A stretch of 64,000 nucleotides of DNA from Lachnospiraceae bacterium. GTDB taxonomy: Bacteria; Bacillota; Clostridia; Lachnospirales; Lachnospiraceae. The notes below the pieces were generated by a model. It worked only from the letters and a program-made list of their open reading frames with translations. It ran no database searches and was not told the DNA's origin. Position numbers and translations under genes: made by a program. The stretch's first letter is position 1, and the number at the start of each line of letters is the position of its first letter. Positions 16,413 to 24,480 of the stretch are shown here, one piece after another. The stretch spans positions 1 to 64,000 of the forward strand of contig RYVZ01000014.1 of the NCBI GenBank assembly GCA_003979345.1, read 5' to 3'.

Positions 16413-18893
16413 ATGAGGGAATATCTGAACGATGATTGGGAATACACGGACAACTTTGAGGAAGAGTTTTTTTCCTTTGAGGGAGCCGCAGAGCGGGTAA
16501 GGCTGCCGCATACGGTCGCTGAGACGCCGTATGACTATTTTGACGAATCGGTTTATGAGAAGCATTGCGGATACCGGCGAATATTCCATGTACCGCAGCT
16601 GCCGGATGGCGGACGGGTATTTCTGATATTTGAAGGTGCGGCGCACCGCGCCGTGGTCTATGTGAACGGACAGCAGCTTGTCACCCATGAGAATGGATAT
16701 ACGGCGTTTACTGTTGAAGCGACAGAAGCGGTTTTTCCGGGAGAGAACCGGCTTGTCGTGGAATTAGACAGCAGGGAGAGCTTAGACCAGCCGCCTTTCG
16801 GGTTTGTGATTGACTATATGACCTATGGCGGTCTGTACCGCGACGTATGGATGGAGTTGCAGGAGCAAGATTTTGTCAAAGATGTATTTATACGGACGCC
16901 GGACGCAAAAAAGGGAGCGGACCGCGTTACGCTGCGTGTGGATGTGACGCTTGATCTGGGAAGTCGAAAGTGTGTAGACGGCAGGCGGGAGGCGTCTGAA
17001 AGAAAAAGCACGGAAACAGAGGAACCTGCCGCGCATCGTGTTGTGTGCCAGCGATTGATGACGGAGGACGGCGCATTGCTCGAAGAGTGGAAGCATGAGA
17101 CGGACAGTGCATCGTTTACGGCGGAGTATGTGCTTCCGCTCAGACAGACAGGCGGACACAAACAGAACGAAGGGCCTGCACTTTGCCTGTGGGAGACGGG
17201 GAATCCGGTTCTTTATGTGATGGAAACATATCTTTTGGGAAGTAATAACTGCCATACAGCCCGTTTCGGCGTGCGCAGCGCATGCTTTTTGCAGGACGGC
17301 TTTTACTTAAACGGCGAAAAGCTCAAACTGCGCGGCGTGAACCGTCATCAATCCTTTCCATATGTCGGATACGCCATGCCGCAGTCGATGCAGAGGCGGG
17401 ATGCAGTCCTGATCAAAACGGAACTGGCCTGTAACGCGGTGCGTACTTCCCATTATCCGCAGTCGCAGTATTTTTTGGACTGCTGCGACGAGATCGGGCT
17501 GCTTGTGTTTACGGAAATACCGGGCTGGCAGCATATCGGTGATGCGGAATGGAAAGAGAAAGCGGTACAAAATACACGGGAGATGGTGCTGCAAAACCGT
17601 AACCATCCGTCCGTGATTCTTTGGGGTGTGCGGATCAACGAGTCCCAAGATGACGACGCGTTTTATCAAAGGACGAACGACGCGGCGCATGCGCTGGACG
17701 ATTCCAGACAGACGGGCGGCGTCCGCGCAATGAAAAAAAGCACGCTTTTGGAGGACGTCTATACTTATAACGATTTTCTGCATGACGGGGAGACGCCGGG
17801 CTGTGAGCCGAAGAAGCGTGTGACGTCCGATGTCGGAAAAGCTTATCTGATTTCCGAATACAACGGGCATATGTATCCCACGAAAGCGTTTGACTGCGAA
17901 AAGCATCGGCAGGAACACGCGCTCCGCCACGCGAATGTGCTGGAGGCGGCTGCGCAAAACGGCGACATTGCGGGCAGCTTCGCGTGGTGTATGTTTGACT
18001 ATAACACGCATAAGGATTTCGGGAGCGGAGACCGCATCTGTTATCACGGGTTGATGGATATGTACCGCAATCCAAAACTGGCGGCTGCCGTATACGCATC
18101 ACAGGGCGAAGAAGCGGTTGTCCTTGAGGTTGGGTCAAGTATGGACATTGGCGAACATCCGGGCTGCAACCGCGGCGATATTTATCTGTTCAGCAATGCC
18201 GACAGCGTCCGTATGTATAAAAATGAGATTTTGATCAAGGAATATACGAAAAAAGATTCACCGTACCGGCATTTGATGCATGGACCGATTTTAATCGATG
18301 ATTTCATTGGCGACCGGATTGCGGAAAACGAGTCCTTTACGTCCGCGCAGGCCGCATTGATCAAAAAAGCCTTAAATCTGACGGCAAGAAGCGGGCTTTC
18401 CCACATGCCGGCAGCGGCGAAGCGCGCGGAGCTTTGGCTGATGCTGCGCTATCGCATGAAGCCGCAGGAGGCGGTCACGCTTTATAACCGCTATATCGGC
18501 GACTGGGGCGGGACGGCGACGTCCTACCGTTTTGAGGCGGTAAAAGGCGGGAAAGTGGTGAAGACTGTTGTCAAAAAGCCGATGAGCATTGTTGTGCTTG
18601 AGACGGATACGGACCATACAATCCTGCGTGAGGGGGTCAGCTACGATGTGGCGGCTGTGCGGATACGAGCAGTTGATGAATACGGGAATGTGCTCCCGTA
18701 CTATCAGGAACCCGTGATATTGAAGACGACGGGACCGATCCGGCTGATCGGGCCGGATGTGATCAGCCTGCGGGGAGGCATGGGCGGAACTTATGTCAAG
18801 ACGACGGGAGAAAGCGGAGAAGCGGAGCTTGTGCTAAAGATACAACACACAAAGGAGATGCGGATCGCGTTTCAGGTGATGCGTCATGAATAA
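16413..18893 (+). CDS. Glycoside hydrolase family 2, beta-galactosidase-type
   Basis: An 826-residue cytosolic GH2 enzyme. The order is an N-terminal jelly-roll (RVRLPHTVAETPYDYFDES), an immunoglobulin-like domain and a TIM barrel opening KLRGVNRHQSFPYVGYA. The acid/base is Glu410 in LWGVRINES and the nucleophile Glu482 in LISEYNGHM. The C-terminus has two extra beta domains with VSYDVAAVRIRAVDEYGN, as in the long Firmicutes GH2 group. No signal peptide, so it acts on imported sugar. Beta-galactosidase is the likeliest activity given the alpha-galactosidase and symporter downstream; beta-glucuronidase or other exo-activity is possible. It follows the TetR gene directly. Confidence 0.85.
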   Translation: MREYLNDDWEYTDNFEEEFFSFEGAAERVRLPHTVAETPYDYFDESVYEKHCGYRRIFHVPQLPDGGRVFLIFEGAAHRAVVYVNGQQLVTHENGYTAFTVEATEAVFPGENRLVVELDSRESLDQPPFGFVIDYMTYGGLYRDVWMELQEQDFVKDVFIRTPDAKKGADRVTLRVDVTLDLGSRKCVDGRREASERKSTETEEPAAHRVVCQRLMTEDGALLEEWKHETDSASFTAEYVLPLRQTGGHKQNEGPALCLWETGNPVLYVMETYLLGSNNCHTARFGVRSACFLQDGFYLNGEKLKLRGVNRHQSFPYVGYAMPQSMQRRDAVLIKTELACNAVRTSHYPQSQYFLDCCDEIGLLVFTEIPGWQHIGDAEWKEKAVQNTREMVLQNRNHPSVILWGVRINESQDDDAFYQRTNDAAHALDDSRQTGGVRAMKKSTLLEDVYTYNDFLHDGETPGCEPKKRVTSDVGKAYLISEYNGHMYPTKAFDCEKHRQEHALRHANVLEAAAQNGDIAGSFAWCMFDYNTHKDFGSGDRICYHGLMDMYRNPKLAAAVYASQGEEAVVLEVGSSMDIGEHPGCNRGDIYLFSNADSVRMYKNEILIKEYTKKDSPYRHLMHGPILIDDFIGDRIAENESFTSAQAALIKKALNLTARSGLSHMPAAAKRAELWLMLRYRMKPQEAVTLYNRYIGDWGGTATSYRFEAVKGGKVVKTVVKKPMSIVVLETDTDHTILREGVSYDVAAVRIRAVDEYGNVLPYYQEPVILKTTGPIRLIGPDVISLRGGMGGTYVKTTGESGEAELVLKIQHTKEMRIAFQVMRHE

Positions 18894-18997
18894 CTAAGAA
18901 TTAGTAGAGTTGGCAATGTATCAAACGATATTGGATGAAAAAAGAGCCTTGGGAAGGGAAGAGGGAGGAATCGTGATGGAACGTTCAAAGGTGATCT

Positions 18998-19276
18998 TTG
19001 GAAATGAAAAACAGTGTATACAGAAAGGCGCTGAAGTCCAAACAGAAATATATCAATAAATTTGGAGACGATTCTAAATCGGATTATCCTGTGGAGATTC
19101 ATAAAAACGAACATATTGGCGATCTGCTCGGCGTCTGTGACGTGCGGCTGCACAAAAGGGGACAGGAGCCGGGAAATAAGAGCGAAGCGTTCGACTTAGC
19201 CGGACTTTATGACGGCGCGTATCAAGCAGTGGAACTTGCCATGAATGCAAGAAAAGGGAGGGGGAAATTCTCATGA
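18998..19276 (+). CDS. Small protein of unknown function coupled to the symporter
   Basis: An up to 92-residue polar protein with no membrane segment (KYINKFGDDSKSDYPVEIHKNEHIGDLLGVCDV and AFDLAGLYDGAYQAVELAM). Its TGA stop overlaps the ATG of the next gene as ATGA (19273-19276), suggesting translational coupling. The start is uncertain: TTG 18998 or ATG 19004, with AAAGGTG about 11 bases before the latter. I recognise no family. A short overlapping frame at 18916-19059 (MYQTILDEKRALGREEG...) could be a leader or the displaced true N-terminus after a frameshift. Confidence 0.5.
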   Translation: MEMKNSVYRKALKSKQKYINKFGDDSKSDYPVEIHKNEHIGDLLGVCDVRLHKRGQEPGNKSEAFDLAGLYDGAYQAVELAMNARKGRGKFS

Positions 19277-20682
19277 ATAAGAAATTGAGCATTGGAGAAA
19301 AAGCAGCGTACGGTCTTGGCGCGGTAGGAAAGGATATGGTCTATATGCTTTCCGCAAGTTATATTTTATATTATTATCAGGATATTATGGGCGTGAGCGC
19401 ATGGGCGATGGGCGTCATCCTGCTTGTGGCGCGGGTGTTTGACGCGTTTAACGATCCGATCATGGGCGTGTTGGTCGCAAAGACAAAAACGCGTTTTGGA
19501 AAATTCCGGCCGTGGCTGTTGATCGGAACAGTCACAAATGCTGTCATCTTATATCTGATGTTTGCGGCGCCGCCATCTCTTTCCGGCAGCGGATTAATCG
19601 CTTATGCGGCAGTATTTTATATTCTGTGGGGCGTCACTTACACGATGATGGATATTCCTTACTGGTCCATGATTCCGGCATTTACGGAAGGCGGCAGGGA
19701 GCGGGAGAATCTTTCCGCGCTTGCGCGTTCCTGCGCGGGAGTCGGCTCTGCACTGATCACGATCGTTACGGTTATGGCAGTTGCGGCAATCGGAAAGATG
19801 GCTGCGGGCGCGGGCGCAGCAGATACGGAGATAGAACGTCTTGGATTTCGTTATTTTGCGTTGATCGTTTCTGCCATTTTTATTCTTTTTATTGGGATCA
19901 CCTGCATGAAGATCAAAGAGAAATCAACCGTGGATATGGAGACGGTCTCCGTAAAAGATATGTTTAAGGCGCTGATTCAAAACGATCAGGCGATGGCGAC
20001 GGTCATTACGATCGTGCTTGTCAACATAGCGGTCTATACGACATCTAATCTTGTCATTTACTTTTTCAAATACGATTTCGGCGGCGAGTCATGGCAGAGC
20101 GCTTATACGGTCTTCAATACTTTTGGCGGAGGCGTGCAGATTCTTTCCATGATGTTGTTTTTCCCGCTGCTTCGCAAAGCGTTTAGCACGATGAAGATTT
20201 TCTATATCTGTTTTATCAGCGCAATTGTCGGATATGCAGTGCTGCTTTCCATCACGTTTACCGATATGCAGAATGTGTGGTTTTTGCTCGTGCCGGGATT
20301 CTTTATCTTTGCGGCAGTCGGTATCTTAAATGTGCTCACAACGGTATTTTTGGCGAACACGGTTGACTATGGAGAACTAAAAAACGATCGTCGTGACGAA
20401 TCCGTGATCTTTTCCATGCAGACCTTTGTGGTCAAGCTCGCGTCGGGTATTGCGGCAATGGTTGCCTCTGTCTGCTTAACGGTCTTTCGCATCAGCAGCG
20501 ATGAAGAGGCGGCGGTTTCTGTGACACAGAGTTCAGTACTCGGACTGCGCATGACAATGACGATCCTGCCGATTATCGTATTGATCGCCGGCGTTCTAGC
20601 ATTTAAGAAGAAATATATTCTGAACGATGAAAAACTTGCGGAGATCTCTGAAAAACTGGAAGCAAAAAAGAAGCAGGCATAA
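19273..20682 (+). CDS. GPH-family sugar:cation symporter (MelB-like)
   Basis: A 469-residue, about 12-helix glycoside-pentoside-hexuronide transporter. GLGAVGKDMVYML in helix 1, VARVFDAFNDPIMGVLVAKTKTRFGKFRPW after helix 2 and YTMMDIPYWSMIPA are GPH signatures, including the Asp residues that bind Na+/H+ in MelB. The start overlaps the stop of the preceding small gene. Flanking beta- and alpha-galactosidase genes point to a galactoside (melibiose, raffinose-type or lactose) as substrate. Confidence 0.9.
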   Translation: MNKKLSIGEKAAYGLGAVGKDMVYMLSASYILYYYQDIMGVSAWAMGVILLVARVFDAFNDPIMGVLVAKTKTRFGKFRPWLLIGTVTNAVILYLMFAAPPSLSGSGLIAYAAVFYILWGVTYTMMDIPYWSMIPAFTEGGRERENLSALARSCAGVGSALITIVTVMAVAAIGKMAAGAGAADTEIERLGFRYFALIVSAIFILFIGITCMKIKEKSTVDMETVSVKDMFKALIQNDQAMATVITIVLVNIAVYTTSNLVIYFFKYDFGGESWQSAYTVFNTFGGGVQILSMMLFFPLLRKAFSTMKIFYICFISAIVGYAVLLSITFTDMQNVWFLLVPGFFIFAAVGILNVLTTVFLANTVDYGELKNDRRDESVIFSMQTFVVKLASGIAAMVASVCLTVFRISSDEEAAVSVTQSSVLGLRMTMTILPIIVLIAGVLAFKKKYILNDEKLAEISEKLEAKKKQA

Positions 20683-20790
20683 ACCGGGAGCCGGAGATGG
20701 CAAAACAAAGCAAAAGAGACCGGAAACCGGAAAACAATCCATGAAAGGAAACTTGGAAAACAGATCGCAAAAGGCAGGAAGGAGATTATA

Positions 20791-23196
20791 ATGATCGTTC
20801 AGGAGGGATCGAACTGGATACTGCATACGGCGCATACGACTTATTGTTTTCGCGCGCACCCGTCGGGGCAATTGGAACATCTGTATTACGGGCGGCGCAT
20901 TGAGGTGACAAATGTGGAAGTGTTTGCCGAGAAATGTGCGTTTGAACTGGGAAATGCAGTCGTGTACGCAAAGGAGTATCCCGCGCTCTGTTTAGAAAAT
21001 GTGAAGTTGGAGATGTCCGGTGTGGGAAAAGGCGATCTGCGCGAACCGTTTGTGGAGATGGTCTTTCCGGACGGAAACCGGACGACGGATTTTGTTTTTG
21101 AGAGCGCAGAGATAAGAGACGGGGGACTCACATTAAACGGGCTGCCAACTGCATATGGCGCGGAGCAGACACTTACGATCACAATGAGGGATCGCAGTTA
21201 TCCGGTGGAGCTTCTGCTGACATACAGCGTATATCCTGAATGTGACGTCATTACCCGCTGCGCGCGGATTGTGAATCACCTGTCGGAACCGGTCACTATA
21301 ATGAGACTGATGAGCCTGCAGCTTGACATGCAGGGTGCGGGATATCGTATGACGACGTTTCATGGTGCGTGGGCGCGGGAGATGTCCCGCGTGGATACGA
21401 TTGTAGACAATGGAACTTATGTAAATCAGACAAGGGCGGGAGTCACGAGCAGCAGAGCGAACAACTTTGTGATGATCAGCAGAGTGAGTACCACGGAGGA
21501 TGCGGGGGAGGCGCTTGGATTTCATCTGTTATACAGCGGCAGCCATTATGAGGCGCTGGATGTCAATGCCTATGAAAAGAGCCGGTTTATCAGCGGTATA
21601 CAGCCGACGGACTTTTCATGGCAGCTTGAACCGGGGGAGTGTTTTGAGGCGCCGGAAGCGGCGATGACGTATTCGGTGCAGGGCTTCGGCGGAATGAGCC
21701 GTAACCTGCATACCTTTGTCCGGGAGCATATCGTGCGTGGGGAGTGGCAGCATAAGCCGCGCCCTATCCTGATCAACAGTTGGGAGAGTGCTTACTTTGA
21801 TATTTCTGAGAAAAAATTATGTAAACTGGCAAGAGCGGCAAAAGACGTCGGTGCAGAGCTGTTCGTCATGGATGACGGATGGTTTGGGAAGCGCGATCAT
21901 GATGCGTGCTCACTTGGTGACTGGTATGTGAACGAAAAGAAACTTCCGAATGGGCTTAAGGGGATTGCGGACCGGATTCACGCAATGGGAATGGATTTTG
22001 GCATTTGGGTGGAACCGGAAATGGTGAATGAGGACAGCGATCTCTACCGTGCGCATCCGGACTGGGCGGTCATGGCGCCGTATACAGGGGACGAAGAGTC
22101 AAAATTGCATGATACGTGTGGGCGAAATGCGGATGCATGCGGCAGAAGCGGGGCGGGTACGCAGTCGCTTGGCAGAAATCAGATGTTTCTGGACTTCACG
22201 CTAAGCGAAGTGCGGGAATATGTGATTGAACAAATGCGCGCCGTTTTTTCCACTGAGGGTATCAATTATGTGAAGTGGGATATGAACCGTGTTTTTTCGG
22301 ATCAGTATTCTTCCACGCTTCCGCAAAAGCGGCAGGGGGAATTTGCACACCGCTATGTACTGGGGCTCTATGAAGTGATGCGGACACTGACGCGGGAATT
22401 TCCACATATTTTGTTTGAGGCGTGTGCTTCGGGTGGCAACCGCTTTGATTTGGGGATGCTCTGCTACATGCCTCAGATTTGGGCGTCCGATAATACGGAT
22501 GCCTTAAGCCGGCTTTCGATTCAGGAGGGGTATAGTTACGGGTATCCGATGTCGGTTTTAGGCGCGCATGTTTCTGCCTGCCCGAATCATCAGACATTAA
22601 GGGTAACGCCGCTAGAGACTCGTTTTCATGTGGCGGCGTTCGGACTGCTCGGATATGAGTGCAACTTAACGGAGATGACGAAAGAAGAGCTTTCGGAGAT
22701 TCGCAAGGAGATTGCTCTTTACAAACAGTGGAGGGATGTTTTTTTCGAGGGCAGCTTTTACCGGATCGAGAGTGGAAGACTGACAAAATGGGCGGTTGTA
22801 TCAAAAGATAAGAGCCGGGCGGCGGGACTTATCGTTCAGACGATGACCGTGCCGAATCAGGTTTATGCGGATTTTAAGATGAAGGGGCTTGATGAAACGA
22901 AGCAGTATCATTTTTATAACCGTGATTTCCGATATCATGTCAAGGAGTTTGGCGATCTGGTGAATACGGTCGCGCCGATTCATGTGAAGCGTGACTCCCT
23001 GCTGCACAATGCGATTGACCGATTTGTGAAGCTGGACGGGGAAAAAGAAGATCATACCGCAAGCGGAGGAGAACTGATGTATGCGGGCGTATGCTTAAGG
23101 CAGGGCTACGGAGGAACCGGATATTCGGATAAAGTGCGGCACTTCCCTGATTACGCTTCGCGAATGTACTATATGGAAGAGACGCAGTCCAAATAA
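20791..23196 (+). CDS. Alpha-galactosidase, family GH36
   Basis: Removes terminal alpha-1,6-galactose from melibiose or raffinose-family sugars. LFVMDDGWFGKRDHD and the nucleophile Asp497 in YVKWDMNR, with acid/base Asp567 in WASDNTD, are the GH36 catalytic marks, and LFEACASGGNRFD lies between them. The supersandwich N-terminal domain and C-terminal beta domain are complete, with 801 residues, a little longer than the usual 720-750; an insert near residues 440-460 (GRNADACGRSGAG) accounts for some of it. No signal peptide. GGAAGGAG precedes ATG 20791. Last gene of the operon. Confidence 0.93.
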   Translation: MIVQEGSNWILHTAHTTYCFRAHPSGQLEHLYYGRRIEVTNVEVFAEKCAFELGNAVVYAKEYPALCLENVKLEMSGVGKGDLREPFVEMVFPDGNRTTDFVFESAEIRDGGLTLNGLPTAYGAEQTLTITMRDRSYPVELLLTYSVYPECDVITRCARIVNHLSEPVTIMRLMSLQLDMQGAGYRMTTFHGAWAREMSRVDTIVDNGTYVNQTRAGVTSSRANNFVMISRVSTTEDAGEALGFHLLYSGSHYEALDVNAYEKSRFISGIQPTDFSWQLEPGECFEAPEAAMTYSVQGFGGMSRNLHTFVREHIVRGEWQHKPRPILINSWESAYFDISEKKLCKLARAAKDVGAELFVMDDGWFGKRDHDACSLGDWYVNEKKLPNGLKGIADRIHAMGMDFGIWVEPEMVNEDSDLYRAHPDWAVMAPYTGDEESKLHDTCGRNADACGRSGAGTQSLGRNQMFLDFTLSEVREYVIEQMRAVFSTEGINYVKWDMNRVFSDQYSSTLPQKRQGEFAHRYVLGLYEVMRTLTREFPHILFEACASGGNRFDLGMLCYMPQIWASDNTDALSRLSIQEGYSYGYPMSVLGAHVSACPNHQTLRVTPLETRFHVAAFGLLGYECNLTEMTKEELSEIRKEIALYKQWRDVFFEGSFYRIESGRLTKWAVVSKDKSRAAGLIVQTMTVPNQVYADFKMKGLDETKQYHFYNRDFRYHVKEFGDLVNTVAPIHVKRDSLLHNAIDRFVKLDGEKEDHTASGGELMYAGVCLRQGYGGTGYSDKVRHFPDYASRMYYMEETQSK

Positions 23197-23482
23197 CAGA
23201 TTATGTGCCTACGGTCCGGCAAAACTGAATCCGCCGCCGGAGGGAGCAGCAGTTGTTGTCAAACGCCTTCTTTTCTGCGTGAAATGCGTTGTTCTGCTAT
23301 AAGAACACGGATGAAAATGCCGATATATACAATAACTGGAAATATGTTTGATAAAGCTTCAGGGAACTGAAACGGATTTCAGCAGCGAATGATTCAGGGA
23401 GGATGGTTGAAAGCAAAGGTTTTCAACTAAGATTTGTGTATGACACAGACCTTAACGCGAAGAAAGGAGCGGATTAACAGAC

Positions 23483-24232
23483 ATGGATAAGATAAACGGC
23501 TACAGCGCTTATGAAGCTGGAATTTACGGGAATGCCGCACAGGGTGCATCACGGAGCAAAAGCGGCGGTGTCACGAAGGGAAGGGCATCGGAAGAGGCAA
23601 AAGAGACACAGCTGAGCGCCGGGGCAAAAAAGGTATTAAAGGAATTGCAGGAAAAATACGGGGACAAAATGGATATCATGGCGGGGCGTTATGAGAATAA
23701 TGAGCAGGCCAAAGCATATCTTTCCCGTGGAATCAAGCAGTACAGCGTGCTGATCCATGCCGATGAGTTAGAGGCGATGGCGAAGGACGGCAAGACCAAA
23801 GAAAAATACATGTCGATGATCGACGATGCAACGGCGAAACTGGACGAGGCGAAAGAGCAGCTTGGCGATAAGGCGGACGATGTTCTGCGGATGGGAGTTT
23901 CTATCGGCAAAGACGGCGAGATGAATTTCTTTGCGGACTTAGAGCAGGCAGGCGCAAAGCAGCGCGAGCGCATTGAGCAGTCGAGAGCCGATAAGAAAGA
24001 AGCGGCAAAGGCGGAAGAGAAAAAGGAAAAGAAGCGCAAAGAAGAGGAGCGGATCGAGGCACGCCGCGAGGGAAAAGCGGATGCAACCGGACGCGATGAG
24101 TGGACGAAAACAGCGCATTTGGAATCGGATTCCCTCGATGACCTGTTATCCCAGATAAAGAATCTGGATTGGAACGATGTCAAAGCGCATGGTGTTATGA
24201 CAAGCGGCACAAAGATGGATTATACGATATAA
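23483..24232 (+). CDS. DUF6033-type protein of unknown function
   Basis: A 249-residue soluble, charged protein. It opens MDKINGYSAYEAG, then a stretch with AKKVLKELQEKYGDKMDIM, QAKAYLSRGIKQYSVLI and GVSIGKDGEMNFFADLE, which I recognise as the DUF6033 family of Lachnospiraceae. Residues about 165-200 are a Lys/Glu-rich coiled coil (KKEAAKAEEKKEKKRKEEE). The end, SLDDLLSQIKNLDWNDV, is conserved in the family. Function unknown. A cluster of small hairpins starts at its stop codon. Confidence 0.75.
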   Translation: MDKINGYSAYEAGIYGNAAQGASRSKSGGVTKGRASEEAKETQLSAGAKKVLKELQEKYGDKMDIMAGRYENNEQAKAYLSRGIKQYSVLIHADELEAMAKDGKTKEKYMSMIDDATAKLDEAKEQLGDKADDVLRMGVSIGKDGEMNFFADLEQAGAKQRERIEQSRADKKEAAKAEEKKEKKRKEEERIEARREGKADATGRDEWTKTAHLESDSLDDLLSQIKNLDWNDVKAHGVMTSGTKMDYTI

Positions 24233-24352
24233 TGAGTGTTAGCGAGAAGAATGTGCTTGCACATTCGGCGAGCGGCTTTAACGGGCAAACGCCCGATGAA
24301 ATCGGGCATAAAGCGCTGAAAGCGCGGGTTCGCGAGTTTTATATAATGAGTG
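24227..24352. repeat. Hairpin cluster flanked by 12-bp direct repeats
   Basis: ATATAATGAGTG occurs exactly at 24227-24238 (overlapping the preceding stop codon) and at 24341-24352. Between them lie five tiny perfect stem-loops: GAATGTGC tt GCACATTC (24249-24266), CGGGC/GCCCG (24282-24295), CCCGAT/ATCGGG (24292-24306), GCGCT/AGCGC (24313-24325) and CGCG/CGCG (24323-24334). This looks like a small REP- or MITE-like insertion with a target duplication. Confidence 0.6.
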
Positions 24353-24396
24353 CAAAAGAAAAAAGCGGCGCGCGGCGGCATTTAAGAAGCGTTACA

Positions 24397-24430
24397 GAAA
24401 AAGACTTCACTAATGGGAAGTCTTTTTCTG
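24397..24430. terminator. Bidirectional terminator
   Basis: GAAAAAGACTTC (24397-24408) and GAAGTCTTTTTC (24417-24428) form a perfect 12-bp stem with an 8-base loop. The A-rich and T-rich flanks let it serve both the plus-strand gene before it and the minus-strand chemoreceptor after it. Confidence 0.85.
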
Positions 24431-24480
24431 CTTTTATGATATAGATTTGTTAAGTTAAAAGAAATACTGCTGCGGTTTTG

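Noticed and set aside
17307..18047. 246-residue open frame on the minus strand
   Set aside because: It lies wholly inside the GH2 gene on the other strand, is rich in Arg/His/Val as expected of an antisense shadow, and has no ribosome site.
24169..24444. 91-residue frame through the hairpin cluster
   Set aside because: It overlaps the DUF6033 end, crosses the palindromes and runs into the terminator.
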